A stretch of 64,000 nt of DNA from Rhipicephalus microplus. Taxonomy: Eukaryota; Arthropoda; Arachnida; Ixodida; Ixodidae. The position numbers were made by a program, and so were the translations under genes. This document shows positions 8,501 to 19,134 of the stretch, piece by piece. The stretch lies in contig NC_134701.1 of NCBI RefSeq assembly GCF_043290135.1, positions 8,524,001-8,588,000 of the forward strand. The letters are read 5' to 3'. A model generated the notes under the pieces. It searched no databases. It worked only from the letters and a program-made list of their open reading frames with translations, and was not told the DNA's origin. How positions within the stretch are numbered: the first letter of the stretch is position 1; each line of letters begins with the position of its first letter.

Positions 8501-9013
8501 ATTTATGTTGATGCCAAGCACAAAAACTGGGACGAAGTACTGCCCTATATCACATACGCCTACAACACCGCGAAACACGAGACAACAGGGTACGCGCCCT
8601 TTTTCCTGCTCTACGCCCGCTCCCCTCGCAGTTGCCTCGACACCATTCTGCCTTTTACGTTAGATGTGGAAACATCGGTTGCCGAGTCACTATGCCGCGC
8701 TGAAGAAGCCCGTCGCGTCGCACGCCTTCGAACCATTGCATCTCAACAGCGCTCCAAGACCCGGTACGACGCCCACCATCACTCCGTTGCCTACACAAAG
8801 GGTGACCTGGTGTGGTTGTGGACACCTGTTCGCAAACGTGGTTTATGCCAAAAGTTTCTGGCCCACTACTCCGGACCATTTGTAGTCATTGACCGTCTCA
8901 GTGACGTCACATACGTCATCTCCGGCGTCACAAGCAATGGTCGGCGCTCTAGCAAGACACAGCTGACACACGTCGCGCGCCTCAAGCCATATCACCACCA
9001 ACCTTCCTATTGA
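5504..9013 (+). CDS. pol: Pol polyprotein (protease-RT-RNase H-integrase)
   Basis: Expected as a Gag-Pol fusion by -1 frameshift at 5498-5504. The frame is open from 5402, with its first ATG at 5561; residues are numbered from that ATG (1,150 aa). Protease: active site DTGAS at 26-30 and LGID at 97-100. Reverse transcriptase: the WAAPVILVKKKDGSWRFCVD core, the FGL motif and catalytic YLDD at 449-452. RNase H: TDASG with Asp598, then an ELE motif and a TDHHSL segment. Integrase: zinc-binding His803/His810 and Cys840/Cys843, catalytic Asp873, Asp933 and Glu969 (35 residues between the last two), and a GPF module at 1105-1107. No catalytic residue is missing and no frameshift or stop breaks the ORF. 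There is no chromodomain. It would copy element RNA in the particle and integrate the cDNA. Starting independently at 5561 is possible (A at -3) but less likely. Confidence 0.95.
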   Translation, partial: LASAADGGEVAGRTDFHQRMPPPVSMLQNKVQVLVDDVPTMALIDTGASVSVMSLVFKQRLGRKVMFHWDKPATFRAVSGAFLRPVGVCTASVSVAGKTFKAEFTVLAQSTHDVILGIDFLRECRATVDCGAGEVLLSTLAQQPDCEKGNLTVAKDVLLPAWSTASVQVTTSETNSSLNSRDIVIEPLPVACLKKNIFVPRCIVSLADETAQLWVINSSPESVVLPAGMRLALFEKQSSTCIGALSDLERAGPETSGMEAEFSKMVSKSISSQKRKDLVALLARHAKVFDFARKVPRAQIPTTRARHKIDTGSAHPLRQKPYRVSVSERKVIAEQVGEMLATGVIQESSSPWAAPVILVKKKDGSWRFCVDYRRLNSITKKDVYPLPRIDDVIDCLHSASYFSSVDLRSGYWQIPMDPVDKEKTAFVTPDGLFEFNVMPFGLCNAPATFERYMDTVLRGLKWEICLCYLDDVVIFGRTFEEHNHRLDVVLTCLEKAALTLNSKKCRFGERQTLVLGHLVDKAGVRPDPQKVDAVSKFKQPQSIRELRSFLGLCSYFRRFVPNFAEKAQPLTDLLRKDVPFHWTPNCESAFKQLKFALTSGPILCHFDPSASTEIHTDASGVGLGAVLIQRHNNAEHVVAYASRSLSKAERNYTVTELECLAVVFAVHKFRPYIYGRRFSVITDHHSLCWLVSLRDPSGRLARWAIRLQEFDFTVRYKSGNRHADADCLSRLPLPTTECEADNFDDFITAIDSHFPDIAAFRTAQHEDHCLDHLFASANDPASSSSFVVHDAVLYKKNYSGQGARLLLVVPRTLRPQIFRFCHDNATSGHMGFARTFHRIQQRFYWPKMRRDTEKYVAGCEQCQRHKRPTTTSPGPLHPVPPPSSPFEIVGVDLLGPFPRSASANRWVIVCVDHLTRYAETAAIPTATAFHVSQFMLRHIILRHGPPRVVISDRGRQFVADVVEEILRLSASQFRHATPYHPQTNGLVERTNRTLTNMLSIYVDAKHKNWDEVLPYITYAYNTAKHETTGYAPFFLLYARSPRSCLDTILPFTLDVETSVAESLCRAEEARRVARLRTIASQQRSKTRYDAHHHSVAYTKGDLVWLWTPVRKRGLCQKFLAHYSGPFVVIDRLSDVTYVISGVTSNGRRSSKTQLTHVARLKPYHHQPSY

Positions 9014-9048
9014 CTCGCCCAGTGGGCATCGTCTGCGAACGGGGGAAA
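9014..9048 (+). promoter_or_regulatory. Post-pol spacer with polypurine tract
   Basis: The 35-nt segment between the pol stop and the 3' LTR ends in GGGGGAAA (9041-9048), directly abutting the LTR's TG. This is the expected plus-strand primer. There is no room for an env gene. Confidence 0.85.
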
Positions 9049-9184
9049 TGACACACCTCGATGGGCGCATGAAGAGGAAGAGGTAGAAGCGGTCTGACTC
9101 ACGAGCAGCTCGGTCGCCGGTTTCTGGCTCTGAGCTGTACCGATCTCAACCATTTCCTGTAAATAAACGCGTTCCTTCGTCACA
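9049..9184 (+). repeat. 3' long terminal repeat (136 bp)
   Basis: Matches the 5' LTR at every base I compared, offset by 5,045 bp. AATAAA at 9162-9167 is the likely 3' end signal of the element transcript. LTRs are identical at insertion, so the lack of differences points to a recent event. Confidence 0.96.
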
Positions 9185-9188
9185 ATAT
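9185..9188 (+). other. Target-site duplication, right copy
   Basis: ATAT directly after the 3' LTR, matching 4000-4003; the array unit resumes here in phase with GTTCTGATGG. Confidence 0.93.
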
Positions 9189-9219
9189 GTTCTGATGGTG
9201 GTGAGAGTGGAGCACGACT

Positions 9220-9293
9220 GTCTCCGTGGCGCAGTTGGCTAGCGCGATCGGCTGTTAACCGAAATGTTGGAGGTTCGAGCTCACCCGGTGGTG
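9220..9293 (+). tRNA. tRNA-Asn(GTT)-like unit just downstream of the retrotransposon
   Basis: First complete unit after the 3' LTR. Its 5' end lies 35 bp past the LTR's last base, so the element sits in the upstream flank of this unit and in the same orientation. Anticodon GTT; the T loop reads TTCGAGC and is followed by TCACC, so the T stem has an extra mispair at its inner end. Confidence 0.55.
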
Positions 9294-9420
9294 GTGCGGC
9301 GCTTTTTTTTCTGTGGGCTGATCGCTTTGAAGATATGTTCTGATGGAGGTGAGAGGGGAGCAGGACTGTCTCCGTGGCGCAATTGGCTAGCGTGATCGGC
9401 TGTTAACCGAAAAGTTGGAG

Positions 9421-12400
9421 GTTCGAGCCCACGCGGTGGTGGTGCGGCGCTTTTTTTTCTTTGTGCTGATAGCTTTGAAGATTGTTCTGATGGTGGTGAG
9501 AGTGGAGCAGGACTGTCTCCATGGCGCAACTGGCTAGCGCGATTGGCTGTTAACCAAAAGGTTGGAGGTTCGAGCCACCCGGTCGTGGTGCGGTGGTTTT
9601 TTTTCTTTCGGCTGATAGCTTTGAAGATATGTACTTATGGTGGTGAGAGTGGAGCAGGACTGTCTCCGTGGTGCAATTGGCTAGCGCGATCGGCTGTTAA
9701 CCGAAAAGTTGGAGGTTCGAGCCTACCCGGTGGTTGTGCGGCGCTTTTTTTTCTGTGGGCTGATCGCTTTGAAGATATGTTCTGATGGAGGTGAGAGGGG
9801 AGCAGGACTGTCTCCGTGGCGCAATTGGCTAGCGTGATCGGCTGTTAACCGAAAAGTTGGAGGTTCGAGCCCACGCGGTGGTGGTGCGGCGCTTTTTTTT
9901 CTTTGGGCTGATAGCTTTGAAGATATGTTCTGTAGGTGGTGAGAGTGGAGCAGGACTGTCTCCTTGGCGCAATTGGCTAGCGCGATCGGCTGTTAACCAA
10001 AAGGTCGGAGGTTCGAGCCCACCCGGTGGTGGTGCGGCGCTTTTTTTTCTTTGGGCTGATGGCTTTGAAGATATGTTCTTATGGTGGTGAGAGTGGAGCA
10101 GGACTGTCTCCGTGGCGCAATTGGCTTGCGCGATCGGCTGTTAACTGAAACGTTGGAGGTTCGAGCCTACCCCGTGGTTGTGCGGCGCTTTTTTTCTCTG
10201 TGGGCTGATAGCTTTGAAGATATGTTCTGATGGTGGTGAGAGTGGAGCAGGACTGTCTCCGTGGCGCAATTGGCTAGCGTGAGCGGCTGTTAACCAAACG
10301 GTCGGAGGTTCGAGCCCACCCGGTGGTGGTATGGCGCTTGTTTTTCTTTGGGCTGATAGCTTTGAAGATATGTTCTGATGGTGGTGAGAGTGGAGCAGGA
10401 CTGTCTCCGTGGCGCAATTGGCTAGCGCGATCGGCTGTTAACCGAAAGGTTGGAGTTTCGAGCCCACCCGGCGGTGGTGCGGCGCTTTTTTTTCTTTGGG
10501 CTGATAGCTTTGAAGGTATGTTCTGATGGTGGTGAGAGTAGAGCAGGACTGTCTCCGTGGCGCAATTGGCTAGCGCGATCGGCTGTTAACCGAAAGGTTG
10601 GAGTTTCGAGCCCTCCCGGGAGTGGTGTGTTGCTTTTTTCTTTGCGCTGATAGCTTTGAAGATATGTTCTGATGGTGGTAAGAGTGGAGCACGACTGTCT
10701 CCGTTGCGCAGTTGGCTAGCGCGATCGGCTGTTAACCGAAAGGTTGGAAGTTCGAGCCCACGCGGTGGTGGTGCGGCGCTTTTTTTTCTTTGTGCTGATA
10801 GCTTTGAGGATTGCTCTGATGGTGGTGAGAGTGGAGCAGGACTGTCTCCGTGGCGCAACTGGCTAGCGCGATTGGCTGTTAACCAAAAGGTTGGAGGTTC
10901 GAGCCAGCCGGTCGTGGTGCGGTGGTTTTTTTTCTTTGGGCTGATAGCTTTGAAGATATGTTCTGATGATGGTGAGAGGGAGGCAGGACTGCATCCGTGG
11001 CGCAATTGGCTAGCGCGATCGGCTGTTAACCGAAAAGTCGGAGGTTCGAGCCCACCCAGTGGTGGTGCGGCGCTTTTTTTCTTTGGGCTGATACCTTTAA
11101 GATATGTTCTGATGGTGGTGAGAGTGGAGCAGGACTGTCTCCGCGGCGCAATTGGCTTGCGCGATCGGCTGTTAACCGAAAGGTTGGAGTTTCGAGCCCA
11201 CCCGGTGGTGGTGCGGCGCTTTTTTTCTTTGCGCTGATAGCTTTGAAGATATGTTCTGATGGTGGGGAGAGTGGAGCAAGACAGTCTCCGTGGCGCAATG
11301 GGCTAGCGCGATCGGCTGTTAACTGAAAGGTTTGAGTTTCGTGCCCTCCCAGGATTGGTGTGTTTCTTTTTTCTTTGTGGTAATAGCTTTTAAGATATGT
11401 TCTGATGGTGGTGAGAGTGGAGCAGGACTGTCTTTGTGGCGCAATTGTCTAGCGCGATAGGCTGTTATCCGAAAGTTTGGAGGTTTGAGCCCACCCGGTG
11501 GGGGTGCGGTGCTTTTTTTTTCTTTGGGGTGATAGCTCTGAAGAAATGGTCTGACGGTGGTGAGAGTGGAGCAGGACGGTCCCCGTGGCGCAATTCGCTA
11601 GCGCGATCGGCTGTTAACCGAAAAGTTGGAGGTGCGAGCCCTCCCGGGTGGGTTGTGTTGCTTTTTTCTTTGCGCTGACATCTTTGAAGATATATTCTGA
11701 TGGTGGTGAGAGTGGAGCACGATTGTCTCCGTGGCGCAATGGGCTAGCGCGATCGGCTGTTGACCGAAAGGTTGGAGTTTCGAGCCCTCCCGGGAATGGT
11801 GTGTTGCTTTTTTCTTTGCGCTGATAGCTTTGAAGATATGTTCTGATGGTGGTGAAGTGGAGCAAGACTGTCTCCGTGGCGCAATTGGCTAGCGCGATCG
11901 GCTGTTAACCGAAAAGCCGGAGGTTCGAGCCCACCCAGTGGTGGTGCGGCGCTTTTTTTTCTTTGGGCTGATACCTTTAAGATATGTTCTGATGGTGGTG
12001 AGAGTGGAGCAGGACTGTCTCCGTGGCGCAATTGGCTTGCGCGATCGGCTGTTAACCGAAAGGTTGGAGGTTCGAGCCCACCCGGTGGTGGTGCGGCGCT
12101 TTTTTTTCTTTGGGCTGATAGCTTTGAAGATATGTTATGATGGTGGTGAGAGTGGAGCAAGACTGTCTCCGTTGCGCAATTGACAAGCTGAATCGGCTGT
12201 TAACCGAAAGGTTGGAGGTTGGAGCCCACCCGGTGGTGGTGCGGCGCTTTTTTTCTTTGGGCTGATAGCTTGAAGGTATGTTCTGATGGTGGTGAGAGTA
12301 GAGCAGGACTGTCTCCGTGGCGCAATTGGCTAGCGCGATCGGCTGTTAACCGAAAGGTTGGAGTTTCGAGCCCTCCCGAGAGTGGTGTGTTGCTTTTTCC

Positions 12401-14625
12401 TTTGCGCTGATAGCTTTGAAGATATGTTCTGATGGTGGTGAGAGTGGAGCACGGCTGTCTCCGTGGCGCAGTTGGCTAGCGTGATTGGCTGTTAACCAAA
12501 AGGTTGGAGGTTCGAGCCACCCGGTGGTGGTGCGGTGGTTTTTTTTCTTTGGGTTGATAGCTTTGAAGATATGTTCTGATGATGGTGAGAGTGGAGCAGG
12601 ACTGTCTCCGTGGCGCAATTGGCTAGCGCGATCGGCTGTTAACCGAAAACTCGGAGGTTCGAGCCCACCCAGTGGTGGTGCGGCGCTTTTTTTTCTTTGG
12701 GCTGATACCTTTAAGATATGTTCTGATGGTGGTGATAGTGGAGCAGGAGTGTCTCCGTGGCGCAATGGGCTAGCGCGATCGGCTGTTAACCGAAAGGTTG
12801 GAGTTTCGAGCCCTCCCGGGTGTGGTGTGTTGCTTTTTTCTTTGCGCTGATAGCTTTGAAGATATGTTCTGATGGTGGTGAGAGTGGAGCAGGACTGTCT
12901 CCGTGGCGCAATCGGCTAGTGCGATCAGCTGTTAACCGAAAGGTTGGAGGTTTGAGCCCACCCGGTGGTGGTGCGGCGCTTTTTTTCTTTGCGCTGATAG
13001 CTTTGAAGATATGTTCTGATGGTGGTGAGAGTGGAGAAAGACTGTCTCCTTGGCGCAATGGGCTAGCGCGATCGGCTGTTAACCGAAAGGTTGGAGTTTC
13101 GAGCCCTCCCGGGTGTGGTGTGTTGCTTTTTTCTTTGCGCTGATAGCTTTGAAGATATGTTCTGATGGTGGTGAGAGTGGAGCAGGACTGTCTCCGTGGC
13201 GCAATTGGCTAGCGCGATCGGCTGTTGACCGAAAGGTTGGAGTTTCGAGCCCTCCCGGGAATGGTGTGTTGCTTTTTTCTTTGCGCTGATAGCTTTGAAG
13301 ATATGTTCTGATGGTGGTGAAGTGGAGCAAGACTGTCTCCGTGGCGCAATTGGCTAGCGCGATCGGCTGTTAATCGAAAAGCCGGAGGTTCGAGCCCACC
13401 CAGTGGTGGTGCGGCGCTTTTTTTTCTTTGGGCTGATACCTTTAAGATATGTTTTGATGGTGGTGAGAGTGGAGCAGGACTGTCTCCGTGGCGCAATTGG
13501 CTTGCGCGATCGGCTGTTAACCGAAAGGTTGGAGGTTCGAGCCCACCCGGTGGTGGTGCGGCGCTTTTTTTTCTTTGGGCTGATAGCTTTGAATATATGT
13601 TATGATGGTGGTGAGAGTGGAGCAAGACTGTCTCCGTTGCGCAATTGACAAGCTGAATCGGCTGTTAACCGAAAGGTTGGAGGTTCGAGCCCACCCGGTG
13701 GTGGTGCGGCGCTTTTTTTCTTTGGGCTGATAGCTTGAAGGTATGTTCTGATGGTGGTGAGAGTAGAGCAGGACTGTCTCCGTGGCGCAATTGGCTAGCG
13801 GGATCGGCTGTTAACCGAAAGGTTGGAGTTTCGAGAACTCCCGGGAGTGGTGTGTTGCTTTTTCCTTTGCGCTGATAGCTTTGAAGATATGTTCTGATGG
13901 TGGTGAGAGTGGAGCACGACTGTCTCCGTGGCGCAGTTGGCTAGCGTGATTGGCTGTTAACCAAAAGGTTGGAGGTTCGAGCCACCCGGTGGTGGTGCGG
14001 TGGTTTTTTTTCTTCGGGCTGATAGCTTTGAAGATATGTTCTGATGATGGTGAGAGTGGAGCAGGACTGTCTCCGTGGCGCAATTGGCTAGCGCGATCGG
14101 CTGTTAACCGAAAACTCGGAGGTTCGAGCCCACCCAGTGGTGGTGCGGGGCTTTTTTTTCTTTGGGCTGATACCTTTAAGATATGTTCTGATGGTGGTGA
14201 GAGTGGAGCAGGAGTGTCTCCGTGGCGCAATGGGCTAGCGCGATCGGCTGTTAACCGAAAGGTTGGAGTTTCGAGCCCTCCCGGGTGTGGTGTGTTGCTT
14301 TTTTCTTTGCGCTGATAGCTTTGAAGATATGTTCTGATGGTGGTGAGAGTGGAGGAGGACTGTCTCCGTGGCGCAATCGGCTAGTGCGATCAGCTGTTAA
14401 CCGAAAGGTTGGAGGTTTGAGCCCACCCGGTGGTGGTGCGGCGCTTTTTTTCTTTGCGCTGATAGCTTTGAAGATATGTTCTGATGGTGGTGAGAGTGGA
14501 GAAAGACTGTCTCCTTGGCGCAATGGGCTAGCGCAATCGGCTGTTAACCGAAAGGTTGGAGTTTCGAGCCCTCCCGGGTGTGGTGTGTTGCTTTTTTCTT
14601 TGCGCTGATAGCTTTGAAGATATGT
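9421..14625 (+). repeat. Segmental duplication block P, copy 1
   Basis: About 5.2 kb (35 units) matching 46786-51988 at an offset of 37,364-37,365 bp, judged from shared rare variants in order: the GATTGTT spacer deletion, the GTAGGTGGT spacer, the CTGTTATCC unit and the broken D-arm unit. Small indels account for the one- or two-base drift. The left edge is within 240 bp of the retrotransposon's 3' LTR. Confidence 0.8.
11950..13437 (+). repeat. Block Q, copy 2
   Basis: Ten-unit copy of bases 1-1488, nested in block P copy 1. It stays collinear until the spacer reading ACCTTTAAG, where the left copy reads AGCTTTGAAG. Confidence 0.8.
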
Positions 14626-17600
14626 TCTGATGGTGGTGAGAGTGGAGCAGGACTGTCTCCGTGGCGCAATTGGCTACCGCGATCGGCTGTTAACCGAAAG
14701 GTTGGAGTTTCGAGCCCACCCGGCGGTGGTGCGGCGCTTTTTTTCTTTGGGCTGATAGCATTGAAGGTATGTTCTGATGGTGGTGAGAGTAGAGCAGGAC
14801 TGTCTCCGCGGCGCAATTGGCTAGCGTGATCGGCTGTTAACCGAAAGGTTAGAGGTTCGAGCCCACCCGGTGGTGGTGCGGCGCTTTTTTTTCTGTGGGC
14901 TGATAGCTTTGAAGATATGTTCTGATGGTGGTGAGAGTGGAGCAGGACTGTCTCCGTGGCGAAATTGGCTAGCGCGATTGGCTGTTAACCGAAAGGTTGG
15001 AGGTTCGGGCCCACCCGGTAGTGGTGCGGTGCTTTTTTTATTTGGGCTGATAGCTTTGAAGATATGTTCTGATGGTGGTGAGAGTGGAGCAGGACTGTCT
15101 CCGTGGCGCAATTGGCTAGCGCGATCGGCTGTTAGCCAAAAGGTCGGAGTTTCGAGCCCTCCCGGGTGTGGTGTGTTGCTTTTTTCTTTGCGCTGATAGC
15201 TTTGAAGATATGTTCTGATGGTGGTGAGAGTGGAACAGGACTGTCTCCGTGGCGCAATGGGCTAGCGCGATCGGCTGTTAACCGAAAGGTTGGAGTTTCG
15301 AGCCCTCCCGGGTGTGGTGTGTTGCTTTTTTCTTTGCGCTGATAGCTTTGAAAATATGTTCTGATGGGGGTGAGAGTGGAGCAGGACTGTCTCCGTGGCG
15401 CAATTGGCTAGTGCGATCGGCTGTTAACCGAAAGGTTGGAGTTTCGAGCCCACCCGGTGGTGGTGCAGCGCTTTTTTTTCTTTGGGCTGATAGCTTTGAA
15501 GGTATGTTCTGATGGTGGTGAGAGTAGAGCAGGACTGTCTCCGTGGCGCAATAGGCTAGCGCGATTGGCTGTTAACCGAAAAGTTGGAGGTTCGAGCCCT
15601 CCCGAGTGGGGTGTGTTGCTTTTTTCTTTGCGCTGATAGCTTTGAAGATATGTTCTGATGGTGGTGAGTCGAGCACGATTGTCTCCGTGGCGCAATTGGC
15701 TAACGCGATCTGCTGTTAACCGAAAGGTTGGAGGTTCGAGCCCACCCGGTGGTGGTGCGGCGCTTTTTTTTCTTTGCGCTGATAGCTTTGAAGGTATGAT
15801 CTGACGGTGGTGAGAGTGGAGCACGACTGTCTCCGTGGCGCAATGGGCTAGCGTGATCGGCTGTTAACCGAAAGGTTGGAGGTTCGAGCCCACCCGGTGG
15901 TGGTGCGGCGCTTTTTTTCTGTGGGCTGATAGCTTTGAAGATGTGTTCTGATGGTGGTGAGAGTGGAGCAGGACTGTCTCCGTGGCGAAATTGGCTAGCG
16001 CGATTGGCTGTTAACCGAAAGGTTGGAGGTTCGGGCCCACCCGGTAGTGGTGCGGTGCTTTTTTTCTTTGGGCTGATAGCTTTGAAGATATGTTCTGATG
16101 GTGGTGAGAGTGACGCAGGACTGTCTCCGTGGCGCAATTGGCTAGCGCGATCGGCTGTTAGCCAAAAGGTCGGAGGTTTGAGCCCACCCGGTTGTGGTGC
16201 GGCGCTTTTTTTTTCTTTGGGCTGATAGCTTTGAAGATATGTACTTATGGTGCTGAGAGTGGAGCAGGACTGTCTCCGTGGTGCAATTGGCTAGCGCGAT
16301 CGGCTGTTAACCAAAAAGTTGGAGGTTCGAGCCTACCCGGTGGTTGTGTGGCGCTTTTGTTTCTGTGGGCTGATCGCTTTGAAGATATGATCTGACGGTG
16401 GTGAGAGTGGAGCAAGACTGTCTCCGTTGCGCAATTGACAAGTTGAATCGGCTGTTAACCGAAAGGTTGGAGGTTCGAGCCCACCCGGTGGTGGTGCGGC
16501 GCTTTTTTTCTTTGGGCTGATAGCTTGAAGGTATGTTCTGATGGTGGTGAGAGTAGAGCAGGACTGTCTCCGTGGCGCAATGGGCTAGCGGGATCGGCTG
16601 TTAACCGAAAGGTTGGAGTTTCGAGAACTCCCGGGAGTGGTGTGTTGCTTTTTCCTTTGCGCTGATAGCTTTGAAGATATGTTCTGATGGTGGTGAGAGT
16701 GGAGCACGACTGTCTCCGTGGCGCAGTTGGCTAGCGTGATTGGCTGTTAACCAAAAGGTTGGAGGTTCGAGCCACCCGGTGGTGGTGCGGTGGTTTTTTT
16801 TCTTTGGGCTGATAGCTTTGAAGATATGTTCTGATGATGGTGAGAGTGGAGCAGGACTGTCTCCGTGGCGCAATTGGCTAGCGCGATCGGCTGTTAACCG
16901 AAAACTCGGAGGTTCGAGCCCACCCAGTGGTGGTGCGGGGCTTTTTTTTCTTTGGGCTGATAGCTTTGAAGATATGTTCTGATGGTGGTGAGAGTGGAGC
17001 AGGACTGTCTCCGTGGCGCAATTGGCTAGCGCGATCGGCTGTTAACCGAAAGGTTGGAGTTTCGAGCCCACCCGGCAGTGGTGCGGCGCTTTTTTTTCTT
17101 TGGGCTGATAGCTTTGAAGGTATGTTCTGATGGTGGTGAGAGTAGAGCAGGACTGTCTCCGTGGCGCAATTGGCTAGCGCGATCGGCTGTTAACCGAAAG
17201 GTTGGAGTTTCGAGCCCTCCCGGGATTGGTGTGTTGCTTTTTTCTTTGCGCTGATAGCTTTGAAGATGTGTTCTGATGATGGTGAGAGGGAGGCAGGACT
17301 GCATCCGTGGCGCAATTGGCTAGCGCGATCGGCTGTTAACCGAAAAGTCGGAGGTTCGAGCCCACCCAGTGGTGGTGCGGCGCTTTTTTTCTTTGCGCTG
17401 ACAGCTTTGAAGATATGTTCTGATGGTGGGGAGAGTGGAGAAAGACTGTCTCCTTGGCGCAATGGGCTAGCGCGATCGGCTGTTAACCGAAAGGTTGGAG
17501 TTTCGAGCCCTCCCGGGTGTGGTGTGTTGCTTTTTTCTTTGCGCTGATAGCTTTGAAGATATGTTCGGATGGTGGTGAGAGTGGAGCAGGACTGTCTCCG

Positions 17601-19060
17601 TGGCGCAATTGGCTAGCGCGATCGGCTGTTAACCGAAAGGTTGGAGTTTCGAGCCCACCCGGCGGTGGTGCGGCGCTTTTTTTTCTTTGGGCTGATAGCA
17701 TTGAAGGTATGTTCTGATGGTGGTGAGAGTAGAGCAGGACTGTCTCCGCGGCGCAATTGGCTAGCGTGATCGGCTGTTAACCGAAAGGTTGGAGGTTCGA
17801 GCCCACCCGGTGGTGGTGCGGCGCTTTTTTTTCTGTGGGCTGATAGCTTTGAAGATATGTTCTGATGGTGGTGAGAGTGGAGCAGGACTGTCTCCGTGGC
17901 GAAATTGGCTAGCGCGATTGGCTGTTAACCGAAAGGTTAGAGGTTCGGGCCCACGCGGTAGTGGTGCGGTGCTTTTTTTATTTGGGCTGATAGCTTTGAA
18001 GATATGTTCTGATGGTGGTGAGAGTGGAGCAGGACTGTCTCCGTGGCGAAATTGGCTAGCGCGATTGGCTGTTAACCGAAAGGTTGGAGGTTCGGGCCCA
18101 CGCAGTAGTGGTGCGGTGCTTTTTTTATTTGGGCTGATAGCTTTGAAGATATGTTCTGATGGTGGTGAGAGTGGAGCAGGACTGTCTCCGTGGCGCGATT
18201 GGCTAGCGCGATTGGCTGTTAACCGAAAACTCGGAGGTTCGAGCCCACCCAGTGGTGGTGCGGCGCTTTTTTTTCTTTGGGCTGATACCTTTAAGATATG
18301 TTCTGATGGTGGTGAGAGTGGAGCAGGACTGTCTCCATGGCGCAATTGGCTAGCGCGATCGGCTGTTAACCGAAAGGTTGGAGTTTCGAGCCCACCCGGC
18401 GGTGGTGCGGCGCTTTTTTTTCTTTGGGCTGATAGCTTTGAAGGTATGTTCTGATGGTGGTGAGAGTAGAGCAGGACTGTCTCCGTGGCGCAATTGGCTA
18501 GCGCGATCGGCTGTTAACCGAAAGGTTGGAGTTTCGAGCCCTCCCGGGAGTGGTGTGTTGCTTTTTTCTTTGAGCTGATAGCTTTGAAGATATGTTATGA
18601 TGGTGAGAGGGAGGCAGGACTGCATCCGTGGCGCAATTGGCTAGCGCGATCGGCTGTTAACCGAAAAGTCGGAGGTTCGAGCCCACCCAGTGGTGGTGCG
18701 GCGCTTTTTTTTTGCGCTGATAGCTTTGAAGATATGTTCTGATGAAGGGGAGAGTGGAGAAAGACTGTCTCCTTGGCGCAATGGGCTAGCGCGATCGGCT
18801 GTTAACCGAAAGGTTGGAGTTTCGAGCCCTCCCGGGTGTGGTGTGTTGCTTTTTTCTTTGCGCTGATAGCTTTGAAGATATGTTCTGATGGTGGTGAGAG
18901 TGGAGCAGGACTGTCTCCGTGGCGCAATTGGCTAGCGCGATCGGCTGTTAACCGAAAGGTTGGAGTTTCGAGCCCACCCGGCGGTGGTGCGGCGCTTTTT
19001 TTTCTTTGGGCTGATAGCATTGAAGGTATGTTCTGATGGTGGTGAGAGTAGAGCAGGACT

Positions 19061-19134
19061 GTCTCCGCGGCGCAATTGGCTAGCGTGATCGGCTGGTAAC
19101 CGAAAGGTTGGAGGTTCGAGCCCACCCGGTGGTG
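19061..19134 (+). tRNA. tRNA-Asn-like unit with GGT anticodon
   Basis: The anticodon loop CTGGTAA gives GGT (Thr by the code) at 19095-19097. The acceptor starts GTCTCCG and the next bases read CGGCGC. Apparently a single-base change from GTT. Confidence 0.5.

Larger units (their letters stand above)
4004..9184 (+). mobile_element. Intact Ty3/gypsy LTR retrotransposon (5,181 bp)
   Basis: A complete element: 5' LTR, 138-nt leader, gag, pol in the -1 frame, purine tract, 3' LTR, flanked by ATAT duplications. The domain order protease, RT, RNase H, integrase marks it as Ty3/gypsy (Metaviridae) and not Ty1/copia. There is no env ORF and no obvious chromodomain after the integrase. Both reading frames are open and the LTRs match base for base by eye, so the insertion is very recent and the element may be active. 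It lies in the same orientation as the surrounding tRNA-like units. Confidence 0.96.

Noticed and set aside
9014..9048. env gene or chromodomain after integrase
   Set aside because: Only 35 nt separate the pol stop from the 3' LTR, and the pol C-terminus ends shortly after the GPF module with no chromodomain-like segment.
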